Translations under genes and position numbers: made by a program
Notes under the pieces: generated by a model
What the model saw: the letters and a program-made list of their open reading frames with translations, nothing else
What the model was told of the DNA's origin: nothing
Databases searched by the model: none
Assembly (NCBI RefSeq): GCF_017161425.1
Contig: NZ_CP071057.1
Span: 3,101,501-3,165,500 of the forward strand
Direction: 5' to 3'
Length of the DNA stretch: 64,000 nucleotides
Source of the DNA: Marinicauda algicola
GTDB taxonomy: Bacteria > Pseudomonadota > Alphaproteobacteria > Caulobacterales > Maricaulaceae
Shown: positions 16,905 through 25,160 of the stretch, piece by piece
Numbering within the stretch: position 1 is the first letter of the stretch
How the letters are laid out: each line of letters starts with the position of its first letter

Positions 16905-18455
16905 TCAGATCCCGTCATCGGGCTCGACCGCCTCGGCGGAGACCTCTTCGGCCTCCTTGTCCTCTCTTATGCCGAGGAAGCTCGCATGGCGGAAGCGGCC
17001 CTCCTTCGTGCGCTCGGCATATTCGATCTCGGCGACGAGCTTCGGGGTGACCCAGCGGGCGTCCTTCACCTCGTCCGGCATGTCCTTCAGGGGCGAGGTC
17101 TTGCGCTCGATCTCCTTCAGCGCCTCGCCGATCGCGTCCAGGGCGCCGGCGGAAAAGCCGGTGCCCACCCGGCCGCGATAGACCCAGTCGCCGTCCTCGT
17201 TCGTGGCGAGGATCAGCGAGGAGAACGGGCGGTCCTTGTCCGAGGGGCTCCAGCCGGCGATGACGGCCTCCTCGCGCAGCGTGCACTTGACCTTCTGCCA
17301 GGTCTTCTTCCGGCCGGCGCGGTATTTCGAGGTCTTCTTCTTCGAGAGGATGCCCTCGGCCCCGGCCTCGCAGGCCTTGTCGTAGACCGCGTCCCCGCGT
17401 CCCGCGACATGGTCGGCATAGCGCAGCGCGCCGGTCACGCCGGAAAACACGCGCGAGAGCTCGGCCTTGCGGTCCTCCAGCGCCTTGTCGGTGAAATCCT
17501 CGCCATCCAGTTCGAGCAGGTCGAAGGCGAAGAAGACGATGTCCTTCCGGCCCTTGGACAGGGATTCCTGCAGGGCGGAGAAGTCCGACAGGCCGCTCTC
17601 CTTCAGAACGGCCGCCTCCCCGTCGATGAGGGCGCTTTCCAGGTTCAGGTCTTCCAGCGCCTCGACGATCTGCGGGAAGCGCTCGCTCCAGTCCTTGCCG
17701 TTGCGGGTGTAGAGCCTTGCCTTGCCGCCGCCGACGGCCGCGATCAGGCGATAGCCGTCATACTTCATCTCGTGCAGCCACTCGTCGCCCTCGGGAGGCG
17801 CCTCGACCAGGGTGGCCAGCTGGGGCTTGCGGAAATCGGGCGGGCTCGCGGACCCGCGCCGGTCCTTCGTCTCCACGCGGCCGTCGCCGGACTTCTCCTC
17901 GATGGTTTCCATGCCGTAGCCCGTCTTCGCGCTTCTTGCCGGCAGGTCCTCGGCCTCGGTGTCCTCCTTCGCCGCCTCGTCGCGCTGCTTGATGAGGAGC
18001 CAGTTCTCGTTGCCCGAGCGCGTGTCCATGTAGACCAGCGCCCACTTGCCCTTCAGCTTCTCCCCGAACAGCTCGAAGGTGAGTTCGCCGTCCTCCAGCG
18101 CGTCCTGCGGCAGGCCCTTGTCGGGCACCCAGCGGCCGTAATCCCACAGCATGACCGTGCCCGCGCCGTACTCGTCCTCGGGGATTGTGCCCTCGAAATC
18201 GCCGTAGCTGACCGGGTGGTCGTCGGTCGCGACCGCGAGGCGCTTGTCGGACGGGTCGAGGCTCGGCCCCTTGGTGATCGCCCAGCTCTTCATCACCCCG
18301 CCGACCTCGAGGCGCAGATCGTAATGCAGCCGGCTGGCATCGTGGCGATGGATCGTGAAGCGCCGCCCGCCGGGGGCCTGGCGGTCCTCCGGCGCGGGCT
18401 CGGGACTGGCTTCGAGATCGCGGCGCTCGGCGTATGTCTTCAGGGGGTCGGCCAT
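16905..18455 (-). CDS. ligD: ATP-dependent DNA ligase LigD (phosphoesterase + ligase domains, no polymerase domain)
   Basis: A 516-residue NHEJ ligase. The N-terminal 3'-phosphoesterase domain shows its metal and catalytic residues as HDASRLHYDLRLE (His38, His44, Asp46, Arg48) and DDHP (His80). The ligase domain has the nucleotidyl lysine Lys231 in EMKYDGYRL, IDGEAAVL, and the motif V region EGILSKKKTSKYRAGR with TWQKVK; a C-terminal OB-fold ends the protein. The polymerase domain is absent and encoded by the next gene. The ATG at 18455 is chosen because the frame is open further upstream only opposite the ku coding region. It sits 2 bp after ku, so the three genes are one operon. It seals double-strand breaks with Ku. 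Confidence 0.92.
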   Translation of the reverse strand: MADPLKTYAERRDLEASPEPAPEDRQAPGGRRFTIHRHDASRLHYDLRLEVGGVMKSWAITKGPSLDPSDKRLAVATDDHPVSYGDFEGTIPEDEYGAGTVMLWDYGRWVPDKGLPQDALEDGELTFELFGEKLKGKWALVYMDTRSGNENWLLIKQRDEAAKEDTEAEDLPARSAKTGYGMETIEEKSGDGRVETKDRRGSASPPDFRKPQLATLVEAPPEGDEWLHEMKYDGYRLIAAVGGGKARLYTRNGKDWSERFPQIVEALEDLNLESALIDGEAAVLKESGLSDFSALQESLSKGRKDIVFFAFDLLELDGEDFTDKALEDRKAELSRVFSGVTGALRYADHVAGRGDAVYDKACEAGAEGILSKKKTSKYRAGRKKTWQKVKCTLREEAVIAGWSPSDKDRPFSSLILATNEDGDWVYRGRVGTGFSAGALDAIGEALKEIERKTSPLKDMPDEVKDARWVTPKLVAEIEYAERTKEGRFRHASFLGIREDKEAEEVSAEAVEPDDGI

Positions 18456-18457
18456 GG

Positions 18458-19267
18458 TCAGCTCGCCTTCTGCTTCCCGCCCTCTTGCTCGAGGGATTTC
18501 TTCAGCGCCTCCATCAGGTCGACGACCTCGCCGGTCTTCTCCTCCTCCTCGCCGACCGGGGAGACGATCTCCTCCTCCTCGGCCTTCTGCTCGATGAGGT
18601 CGCGCAGGGCCGTCTCGTAGGAATCCTCGAAATCGTCGGGGTCGAACTCGCCCATCTTCTTGTCGATCAGGTCCTCGGCCATCTCCATCATGTCCTCCTC
18701 GGGATCGATGTCGGGGATGTCGTCGAAGACGGAGTCGCTGGCGCGCACCTCCTGGGCATAGCGCAGCTTTTCCAGCAGCATCCCGTCCCCGCAGGGCCGG
18801 ATCGAGACGAGCTGCTCGCGCCCGGCGAAGACGGTCTGGCCGATGGCCACCGCCTTCTTCTTCCTCAGCGCCTCGCGGATCACCACGAATCCCTGCGCGG
18901 CCGACCTGCCGCGCGGCAGGAGATAAAAGGGCCGCTCGTAATAGCGCGGATCGACATCGCCGCGCTTCACGAAGCGGTCGATGCGGATCGTGTCGCGCGT
19001 TTCCAGCCGGATGTCCTCCAGTTCCTCCGGCTCGAGCTTCACGTACTCGCCGCTCCTGGCCTCGTAGCCCTTGACGATGTCCTCTTCCTCGGCCGGTTCG
19101 TCCTCGCCCTCGGGGACCTTGCGGTAGCGGATGCGCTTGCCGGTCGGCTCGTGGATCTGGCGCAGGGAGACGCGGCCCTTGCTCGCCGTCGCGGCATGGA
19201 GCGCGACATCGATGGAGACGAGCGAGAGGCGCAATTGCCCCTTCCAGTAGGTGCGCAGGGAGGCCAT
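18458..19267 (-). CDS. ku: Non-homologous end-joining protein Ku
   Basis: A 269-residue bacterial Ku homodimer subunit. It begins with SLRTYWKGQLRLSLVSIDVAL, the family N-terminus, and carries the bridge/barrel core with YERPFYLLP and AVIREAL-like VVIREALRKKKAVAIG. A highly acidic C-terminal tail follows (EEEEIVSPVGEEEEKTGEVVD region), ending in a short lysine-containing helix. Ku rings bind broken DNA ends and recruit LigD. The ATG at 19267 is chosen over a TTG three codons upstream. It heads the ku-ligD-polymerase operon and diverges from thrS across about 160 bp. Confidence 0.93.
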   Translation of the reverse strand: MASLRTYWKGQLRLSLVSIDVALHAATASKGRVSLRQIHEPTGKRIRYRKVPEGEDEPAEEEDIVKGYEARSGEYVKLEPEELEDIRLETRDTIRIDRFVKRGDVDPRYYERPFYLLPRGRSAAQGFVVIREALRKKKAVAIGQTVFAGREQLVSIRPCGDGMLLEKLRYAQEVRASDSVFDDIPDIDPEEDMMEMAEDLIDKKMGEFDPDDFEDSYETALRDLIEQKAEEEEIVSPVGEEEEKTGEVVDLMEALKKSLEQEGGKQKAS

Positions 19268-19427
19268 ACCGGCCAAACGAGCCGCGCGAAGGCCCGGTTC
19301 CGCTGAACGACCCGCCCGCGCGCGCGTGGACAGGGCGTTTCAAAGGCCTTACATCGAAGGCTTCGCCCGGTTTGCGCTGCGGTGCAGCAGGGCGGTTTCC
19401 CAGCCTTCACGCGAAACGAACAGACCC

Positions 19428-21266
19428 ATGTCGCAGACAGAATTCCCGATCGATACGAAACGCCACTCCGCCGCGCACCTGATGGCTGCGGCGGTCAAGG
19501 AGCTCTATCCGAACGCCCGTTTCGGCGTGGGGCCGGCGACCGCGACCGGGTTCTTCTACGACATCGCGCTCGACGAGACCCTGACGCCGGAGGATCTGCA
19601 GCGCATCGAGAAGACGATGAAGGAGCTTCGCAAGAAGAAGCTGCCCTTCGAGCGCATCGACCTGCCGATCGACCAGGCGATCGAGTTCATGAAGGAGCAG
19701 GGCCAGGACTTCAAGGTCGAGCTCTTGAAGCTGCTGCGCGAGAAGGGCTCCACGGCGATCGCCAAGGAGACGGGCGACGAATCCGTCGTCGGCGAGGGCG
19801 TGGACACGGTGTCCTTCTTCAAGACCGGCGATTTCGTCGATCTGTGCCGCGGGCCGCATGTCGACAACTCCGCCCAGGTCGGTCACTTCAAGCTGCGCTC
19901 GATCGCGGGCGCCTACTGGCGCGGCGATGCCAGCAACGAACAGCTCCAGCGCATCCACGCGCTCTGCTTCGACACCAAGGAGGAGCTCGAGGCCGAGCTC
20001 AACCGGCTCGAGGAGCAGGCAAGGCGCGACCACAGGAAGCTCGGCAGGGAGCTCGGCCTGTTCACCATCGTGGACGAGGTCGGCTCCGGCCTGCCGCTCT
20101 GGCTGCCCGCCGGCAACGTGATCCGCGACGAGCTGGAGCGCCTGGCGCGGACGGAAGAGCACAAGGCGGGCTACAAGCGCGTCTCCACTCCGCACATCAC
20201 CAAGGGCGACCTCTACCACAAGTCCGGCCACCTGCCCTACTACGCCGAGGACATGTACGCCCCGATCATGATCGAGGAGCAGGAATACTATCTGCGCCCG
20301 ATGAACTGCCCGCACCACCACATGATCTACGCCCACGACCAGTGGTCCTACCGCGACCTGCCGGTGCGGCTCGCCGAGTACGGACAGGTCTATCGCTACG
20401 AGGCCTCGGGCGGGCTCTCCGGCCTGATGCGCGTGCGCGGCTTCTGCCAGAACGACGCCCACATCTACTGCCGCGAGGACCAGGCCAAGGACGAATTCCT
20501 CGCCGTCATGCACATGCACGCCATGTATTACCGCATGTTCGGCATCGAGGATTTCTGGATGCGCGTGTCGCTGCCCGACATGGAGGATCTCGGCAAGTAT
20601 GTCGACGATCCGGAAGGCTGGAAGAAGGCCATGGGCATCCTGAAGGAGGCCATGGACGAGTCCGGCTATCCGTACAGGGAGGTCGAGGGCGAGGCGGCGT
20701 TCTACGGGCCGAAGGTCGACTTCATGGTGAAGTCCGTCGTGGGCACCGAGTACGCGATCTCGACCAACCAGCTCGACTTCATGGCGACCAAGCGCTTCGA
20801 TCTTCAGTACACGGCCGAGGACGGGTCGAAGAAGCCGGTCTACGTCATCCACCGCGCCCCGCTCGGCAGCCACGAGCGCTTCACCGCCTTCCTGATCGAG
20901 CACTATGCCGGCAAGTTCCCGTGCTGGCTCGCCCCGGTCCAGGCGATGGTGATCCCGATCGCCGACCGCCACGAGGACTATGCCAGGCAGGTCAGGGACA
21001 AGCTCTTCTTCGCGCCCGTCGAGACCGTCCATGGCGGCATCCGCGCCGAGGCCGATCTCGCCGCCGAACGCATGCAGAAGAAGATCCGCAACGCCCAGAC
21101 GCGCCAGATTCCCTACATGCTCGTCGTCGGCGATGCCGAGGCCGAGGCCGGCACCGTCGCGGTCCGCCACCGCGACCACGGCGATCTCGGCACCATGCCG
21201 GTCGACGACCTGATCGAGCGCATTTCCGCCGAGGTGAAGGAACGCCGGGACCGGCCGAAGGGGTGA
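19428..21266 (+). CDS. thrS: Threonyl-tRNA synthetase lacking the N-terminal TGS domain
   Basis: A 612-residue class II synthetase that charges tRNA-Thr. The editing domain starts almost at once (HSAAHLMAAAVKELYP, with CRGPHV later, giving the His/Cys editing site). The catalytic core has MNCPHH, RVRGFCQNDAHIYC and RAPLGSHERF; a C-terminal anticodon-binding domain follows (WLAPVQAMVIPI to PYMLVVGDAE). The usual first 60 or so residues, the ubiquitin-like TGS domain, are missing: only about 11 residues precede the editing fold, and the upstream in-frame codons encode no TGS-like sequence. The ATG at 19428 is therefore kept. It is the only thrS in the window and looks intact, so I take the short form as natural. 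Confidence 0.92.
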   Translation: MSQTEFPIDTKRHSAAHLMAAAVKELYPNARFGVGPATATGFFYDIALDETLTPEDLQRIEKTMKELRKKKLPFERIDLPIDQAIEFMKEQGQDFKVELLKLLREKGSTAIAKETGDESVVGEGVDTVSFFKTGDFVDLCRGPHVDNSAQVGHFKLRSIAGAYWRGDASNEQLQRIHALCFDTKEELEAELNRLEEQARRDHRKLGRELGLFTIVDEVGSGLPLWLPAGNVIRDELERLARTEEHKAGYKRVSTPHITKGDLYHKSGHLPYYAEDMYAPIMIEEQEYYLRPMNCPHHHMIYAHDQWSYRDLPVRLAEYGQVYRYEASGGLSGLMRVRGFCQNDAHIYCREDQAKDEFLAVMHMHAMYYRMFGIEDFWMRVSLPDMEDLGKYVDDPEGWKKAMGILKEAMDESGYPYREVEGEAAFYGPKVDFMVKSVVGTEYAISTNQLDFMATKRFDLQYTAEDGSKKPVYVIHRAPLGSHERFTAFLIEHYAGKFPCWLAPVQAMVIPIADRHEDYARQVRDKLFFAPVETVHGGIRAEADLAAERMQKKIRNAQTRQIPYMLVVGDAEAEAGTVAVRHRDHGDLGTMPVDDLIERISAEVKERRDRPKG

Positions 21267-21280
21267 CGGCGTCCTCCCTT

Positions 21281-21387
21281 CGTCATTCCGGCGAAAGCCG
21301 GAGCCCAGATATGACGCCTTCGACGGTGCATCCGGGTGCTTGGTCTTCGCGCTCCCGCGCTTGGCCCGGAATGACGCCGGAATGACG
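21281..21387. repeat. Interspersed inverted repeat (CGTCATTCCGG-type element)
   Basis: CGTCATTCCGG at 21281-21291 pairs with two tandem copies of CCGGAATGACG at 21366-21376 and 21377-21387. GGCGAAAGCC lies next to the left copy. This pattern is a familiar repeated intergenic element of alphaproteobacteria. It lies in the convergent gap between thrS and the E2 gene, directly before a terminator hairpin, and contains no gene. Confidence 0.6.
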
Positions 21388-21393
21388 AGCGAG

Positions 21394-21427
21394 AAAACCC
21401 CGGCCGCTCGCGCGCGCCGGGGTTTTT
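21394..21427. terminator. Bidirectional Rho-independent terminator between thrS and the 2-oxoacid dehydrogenase operon
   Basis: AAAACCCCGG (21394-21403) pairs perfectly with CCGGGGTTTT (21417-21426), with a 13-nt loop and a T run on the right and an A run on the left. It can therefore end both thrS (forward) and the E1alpha-E1beta-E2 operon (reverse). Confidence 0.85.
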
Positions 21428-21446
21428 GCCGGGCCTACCGCCGTCC

Positions 21447-22760
21447 TCACATGAACAGCGTCGCCGGGTTCTCCAGGAGGGCCTTCATCGCCTGCACCAG
21501 GCGGGCGGCCTCGTAGCCGTCCACGATGCGGTGGTCGAAGCTGGAGGAGAGGTTCATGATCTTCCTCGGCACGAGCCGGCCCGCCTCGTCATAGCGCGGC
21601 AGGGTCATCATCTTGTTCACCCCGATGATCGCCGTCTCGGGATGGTTGATGACCGGGGTCGTCACGATGCCGCCGATGGCCCCGAGCGAGGTGATGGTGA
21701 TGGTGGAGCCCGACAGCTCCTCCTTCTTCGCCTTGCCGCTGCGCGCGGCCTCGGCCAGGCGCTTCAGCTCGTCGGCGATCTCCCACACATCCAGGCTTTC
21801 CGCATGGCGGATGACCGGGACCATGAGGCCGTTCGGCGTCGCCGTGGCGATGCCGCAATGGACGCCCTCGTACTGGGTCAGCACGCTTTCCTCGGTGTCG
21901 AAATGCGCGTTGGCCTGCGGAAACTCGGGCAGGGCCTTGGCCAGCGCCGCGACCAGGAAGGGGATGATGGTCAGCTTGGGCTGGTCGTCGCGCCGGGTCG
22001 CGTTGAGGTGGGCGCGCAGGTCCTCCAGCGCGGTCAGATCGATCTCCTCCACATAGGTGATGTGGGGGATGGTGCGCTTGGACTTGGCCATGTTCTCGGC
22101 GATCTTGCGCCGAAGGCCGATGACCTTCTTCTCCTCCACGCCGGTGCGCGGCCGACGGCCCGCGCCGGCGCCGCCGCCCGCCTTCGAGACGAGGCGCCCG
22201 CCGGCCGCGATGAAGTCGTCCAGGTCGGCGTGCGTGATGCGTCCGGCCGGACCGGTGCCGGGCACGGCGGAAAGATCGATATCGGCGTCGAGCGCGCGCT
22301 TCCTCACCGCGGGGCTCGCCAGCGGCTTCTCTCCGGAGGGGCGGGAGGCGGCTTTCGCGGGAGCAGGTTTCGGCGCGGGCTTGTCTTCCTTGGCGGGCTT
22401 CGGCTCTTCCTTCGCCGCGGCGGGCTTTTCTTCCTCGGCCTTGACCGCGTCCTTCTTCTCGACCTCGGCGTCCTTCGCTTCGGGCTCGGCGTCTTCCTCG
22501 GCGTCCTCGGGCACGGAGCCCTCGACATCGATGACGAGGATCTCGGTGCCCACCGGGATAACATCGCCCGGCTCGCCGACGATCTTCTTGACAGTCCCGG
22601 TGACCGCGCAGGGGATTTCCACCGTCGCCTTGTCGGTCATCACGTCGAGGATGTGCTGGTCCTCCTCGACGCGGTCGCCTTCCTTGATGTGCCACTCGAC
22701 GATTTCCGCCTCGACGACGCCTTCGCCGACATCGGGGAGTTTGTACTTGTACTGGCTCAT
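21447..22760 (-). CDS. bkdB: Branched-chain 2-oxoacid dehydrogenase E2 (dihydrolipoyl acyltransferase)
   Basis: A 437-residue E2 component. One lipoyl domain is at the N-terminus (Lys44 in DVMTDKATVEIP). A long Ala/Pro/Glu/Lys linker follows, then a peripheral-subunit-binding domain (ASPAVRKRALDADIDLSAV, GRITHADLDDFI). The catalytic domain ends with SSSFDHRIVDGYEAA, including the catalytic His. It moves the branched acyl group from E1 to CoA. A single lipoyl domain and adjacency to a BCKDH-type E1 pair fit Bkd rather than pyruvate dehydrogenase. The start at 22760 is 2 bp downstream of the E1beta stop. No E3 (lipoamide dehydrogenase) gene is in the operon, so E3 must come from elsewhere. Confidence 0.87.
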   Translation of the reverse strand: MSQYKYKLPDVGEGVVEAEIVEWHIKEGDRVEEDQHILDVMTDKATVEIPCAVTGTVKKIVGEPGDVIPVGTEILVIDVEGSVPEDAEEDAEPEAKDAEVEKKDAVKAEEEKPAAAKEEPKPAKEDKPAPKPAPAKAASRPSGEKPLASPAVRKRALDADIDLSAVPGTGPAGRITHADLDDFIAAGGRLVSKAGGGAGAGRRPRTGVEEKKVIGLRRKIAENMAKSKRTIPHITYVEEIDLTALEDLRAHLNATRRDDQPKLTIIPFLVAALAKALPEFPQANAHFDTEESVLTQYEGVHCGIATATPNGLMVPVIRHAESLDVWEIADELKRLAEAARSGKAKKEELSGSTITITSLGAIGGIVTTPVINHPETAIIGVNKMMTLPRYDEAGRLVPRKIMNLSSSFDHRIVDGYEAARLVQAMKALLENPATLFM

Positions 22761-22762
22761 GG

Positions 22763-23779
22763 TCAGACGGCCTTCACGACGGTTTCCATGGCGCGGATGA
22801 AGCGCGACTGGATCGGGAAATAGGCCCATTCATGGGCGTGCGGGTAGGGGGTGTCCCAGCCCGTCAGGCGCAGAACAGGCGCTTCGAGCGCGTAGAAGCA
22901 CTCTTCCTGGATCTGGGCGGCAAGCTCGGCGCCGAAGCCGGAGGTGCGCGGCGCCTCGTGGGCGACGACGACGCGGCCGGTCTTGTTCACGGACTGCGCG
23001 ATGGTCTCGATGTCGTAGGGCGCGAGCGTCTTCAGATCGATGATCTCCGCATCGATGCCGGAGTTTTCCGCCGCGTGCTCGGCCACGTGCACCAGCGTGC
23101 CGTAGGTCACCACCGTGCAGGCCTCGCCCTCTCGCGTGACTTCCGCCTTGCCGAGCGGGACGGTGTAGTGGCCCTCGGGCACCTCGCCCTTGGGATGCTT
23201 GGCCCAGCTCTTCAGCGGCGCGTCCGGCACGCCGTCGAACGGGCCGTTATAGATGCGCTTGGGCTCGAAGAAGATCACCGGGTCGGTGCCCTCGGCCGCC
23301 GCGATCAGCATGCCCTTGGCGTCGTACGGGTTGGACGGCACGCACACCTTCACGCCCGGGATGTGGGTGAAGAAGGCTTCCGGGCTCATCGAGTGGGTCT
23401 GGCCGCCGCGGATGCCCCCGCCCCAGGGGCTGCGCACGACGCACCCCGATGTGAACTGGCCGGCCGAGCGATAGCGGATCCGGCTCATCTCCGAGACGAT
23501 CTGGTCGAAGGCCGGGAAGATGTAGTCGGCGAACTGGATCTCGGCGATGGGTTTCAGGCCCTTGGCCGCCATGCCGATCGCCATCGCCGCGATGGCGGCC
23601 TCGTTGATCGGGGTGTCGAACACCCTGTCGGCGCCGTACTTCTTCTGCAGCCCGTCGGTGGCGTTGAACACGCCGCCGAAATAGCCCGCATCCTCGCCGA
23701 AGATGACGATGTCGGAATTCTTCTGAAGCAGGATGTCCATGGCCGAATTGAGGGCCTGGATCATGTTCATCGCGGCCAT
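22763..23779 (-). CDS. bkdA2: Branched-chain 2-oxoacid dehydrogenase E1 beta subunit
   Basis: A 338-residue transketolase-family beta subunit, the usual length. Features include MNMIQALNSAMDILLQKN, the active-site glutamate region FGEDAGYFGGVF, the subunit interface PINEAAIAAMAIGMA, and the C-terminal transketolase domain with EIIDLKTLAPYDIETI. With the alpha subunit it uses thiamine diphosphate to decarboxylate the 2-oxoacids of Leu, Ile and Val. It lies 3 bp after E1alpha and 2 bp before E2. The products (isovaleryl-, isobutyryl- and 2-methylbutyryl-CoA) feed catabolism or prime branched fatty acids. Confidence 0.9.
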   Translation of the reverse strand: MAAMNMIQALNSAMDILLQKNSDIVIFGEDAGYFGGVFNATDGLQKKYGADRVFDTPINEAAIAAMAIGMAAKGLKPIAEIQFADYIFPAFDQIVSEMSRIRYRSAGQFTSGCVVRSPWGGGIRGGQTHSMSPEAFFTHIPGVKVCVPSNPYDAKGMLIAAAEGTDPVIFFEPKRIYNGPFDGVPDAPLKSWAKHPKGEVPEGHYTVPLGKAEVTREGEACTVVTYGTLVHVAEHAAENSGIDAEIIDLKTLAPYDIETIAQSVNKTGRVVVAHEAPRTSGFGAELAAQIQEECFYALEAPVLRLTGWDTPYPHAHEWAYFPIQSRFIRAMETVVKAV

Positions 23780-23782
23780 GAT

Positions 23783-25012
23783 CTAAACCCCCAGTTCCTG
23801 GCGCTGGCGGCGCAGGCGCCAGTCCTGCTGCTCGTACACGTCCTCGAAGATGGTCTGCGTGGGTGCGAGCGGGCCCTCGTGCAGCGTGCCGTAGCTCTCC
23901 GCCTCCTTGTAGGCCTTGACCACGAGCTGGGTCATTTCCTCTTCCAGCTTGGCGTGGCGCTCCTCGTCCCATTCGCCCTGGCCGATGAGATACTGCTTCA
24001 GGCGCAGAATCGGATCGCCCAGCGGCCAGGCCGCCTCCTCGCCCTTGGGCCGGTACTTGGTCGGATCGTCCGAGGTGGAGTGCGCCGCGCTGCGATAGGT
24101 GAACAGCTCGATCAGCGTCGCGCCGCCGCCCTTCCTCGCGCGCTCGCGGGCCCACTGCGTGGCCGCGTAGACCGCCAGGAAGTCGTTGCCGTCCACGCGC
24201 AGGGAGGCGAGGCCATAGCCGAGGCCCTTGGCCGCGAAGCTCGGGGAATCCCCCTTCGCGATGGCCTGGTAGGTGGAGATGGCCCACTGATTGTTGACGA
24301 CGTTCAGGATCACCGGCGCGCGGTAGGTCGAGGCCAGCGTCAGCGCGGAATGGAAATCGCCTTCCGCCGTCGTGCCGTCGCCGATCCAGCTCGCCGCAAC
24401 CTCGTCCTCGCCCTTGTAGGCGCAGGCGAGCGCATAGCCCACCGCCTGCGGGAACTGGGTGCCGAGATTGCCGGAGATCGTGAAGAACTTGCCCTCCGCC
24501 CAGGTGTAGTGGACGGGCAGCTGGCGTCCTTTCAGATTGTCGCGGCTGTTGGAGATGCAGTGGCACATCATGTCGACGATGTTGCGCCCGCGCGCGAACA
24601 GGATGCCCTGCTGGCGGTAGCTGGGGAACACCATGTCGGTCTTCTTCAGCGCCATCGCCGCGGCGACCGCGACGGCCTCCTCGCCGGTGGACTTCATGTA
24701 GAAGCTCATCTTGCCCTGGCGCTGCAGCTTGAGCATGCGCTCGTCATAGATGCGCGTCAGCACCATGTGCGACAGGCCCTCGCGCAGGAGGTCCGGCTTC
24801 AGCCCGGGATCCCATTCGCCCACGGCCTGGTGATTGTGGTCGAGCACGCCGACGAGGCCGGTGGCGAGCTCGGCGGTCTTCACGCCGGGAACCAGCGGGT
24901 CGGGGCGTTTCGCCTCGCCGGCCTTCTGCAGTTCGAGATTGGAAAAATCGGGCGTCTCCCCCGGCCGGAAGGGCGCGGTGGGGACGTGGAAACGCGGGCG
25001 GGCGTCAGGCAT
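23783..25012 (-). CDS. bkdA1: Branched-chain 2-oxoacid dehydrogenase E1 alpha subunit
   Basis: A 409-residue thiamine-diphosphate enzyme subunit. The ThDP motif is GDGTTAEGDFHSAL... followed by NNQWAIST. The phosphorylation-loop-like YRSAAHSTSDDPTKYRP is typical of branched-chain rather than pyruvate E1alpha, as is the roughly 50-residue N-terminal extension before RIYDERMLKLQRQGKMSFY. It is the first gene of a three-gene reverse-strand operon. The promoter should lie in 25013-25160, where I see no clear operator and only a weak Shine-Dalgarno sequence. Confidence 0.9.
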   Translation of the reverse strand: MPDARPRFHVPTAPFRPGETPDFSNLELQKAGEAKRPDPLVPGVKTAELATGLVGVLDHNHQAVGEWDPGLKPDLLREGLSHMVLTRIYDERMLKLQRQGKMSFYMKSTGEEAVAVAAAMALKKTDMVFPSYRQQGILFARGRNIVDMMCHCISNSRDNLKGRQLPVHYTWAEGKFFTISGNLGTQFPQAVGYALACAYKGEDEVAASWIGDGTTAEGDFHSALTLASTYRAPVILNVVNNQWAISTYQAIAKGDSPSFAAKGLGYGLASLRVDGNDFLAVYAATQWARERARKGGGATLIELFTYRSAAHSTSDDPTKYRPKGEEAAWPLGDPILRLKQYLIGQGEWDEERHAKLEEEMTQLVVKAYKEAESYGTLHEGPLAPTQTIFEDVYEQQDWRLRRQRQELGV

Positions 25013-25160
25013 CGCGGCAGGTCCGTCCTGTGTCTTCGCCGTGCCCTCTCAGACAGGGCACTCAACCGTGCGGGGCGGGAGGTAGCCGGAGCGCGGAGCG
25101 ATGTCTAGGCTTGCTGCAAGCGCGAAAGGGGTTTCATCCAGCGTGTAAATTCGCGCCGCC

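Noticed and set aside
21447-25012. Pyruvate dehydrogenase operon
   Set aside because: E1alpha has the longer N-terminus and the RSAAHSTSDDPTKYR segment of branched-chain enzymes; no pyruvate-type features.
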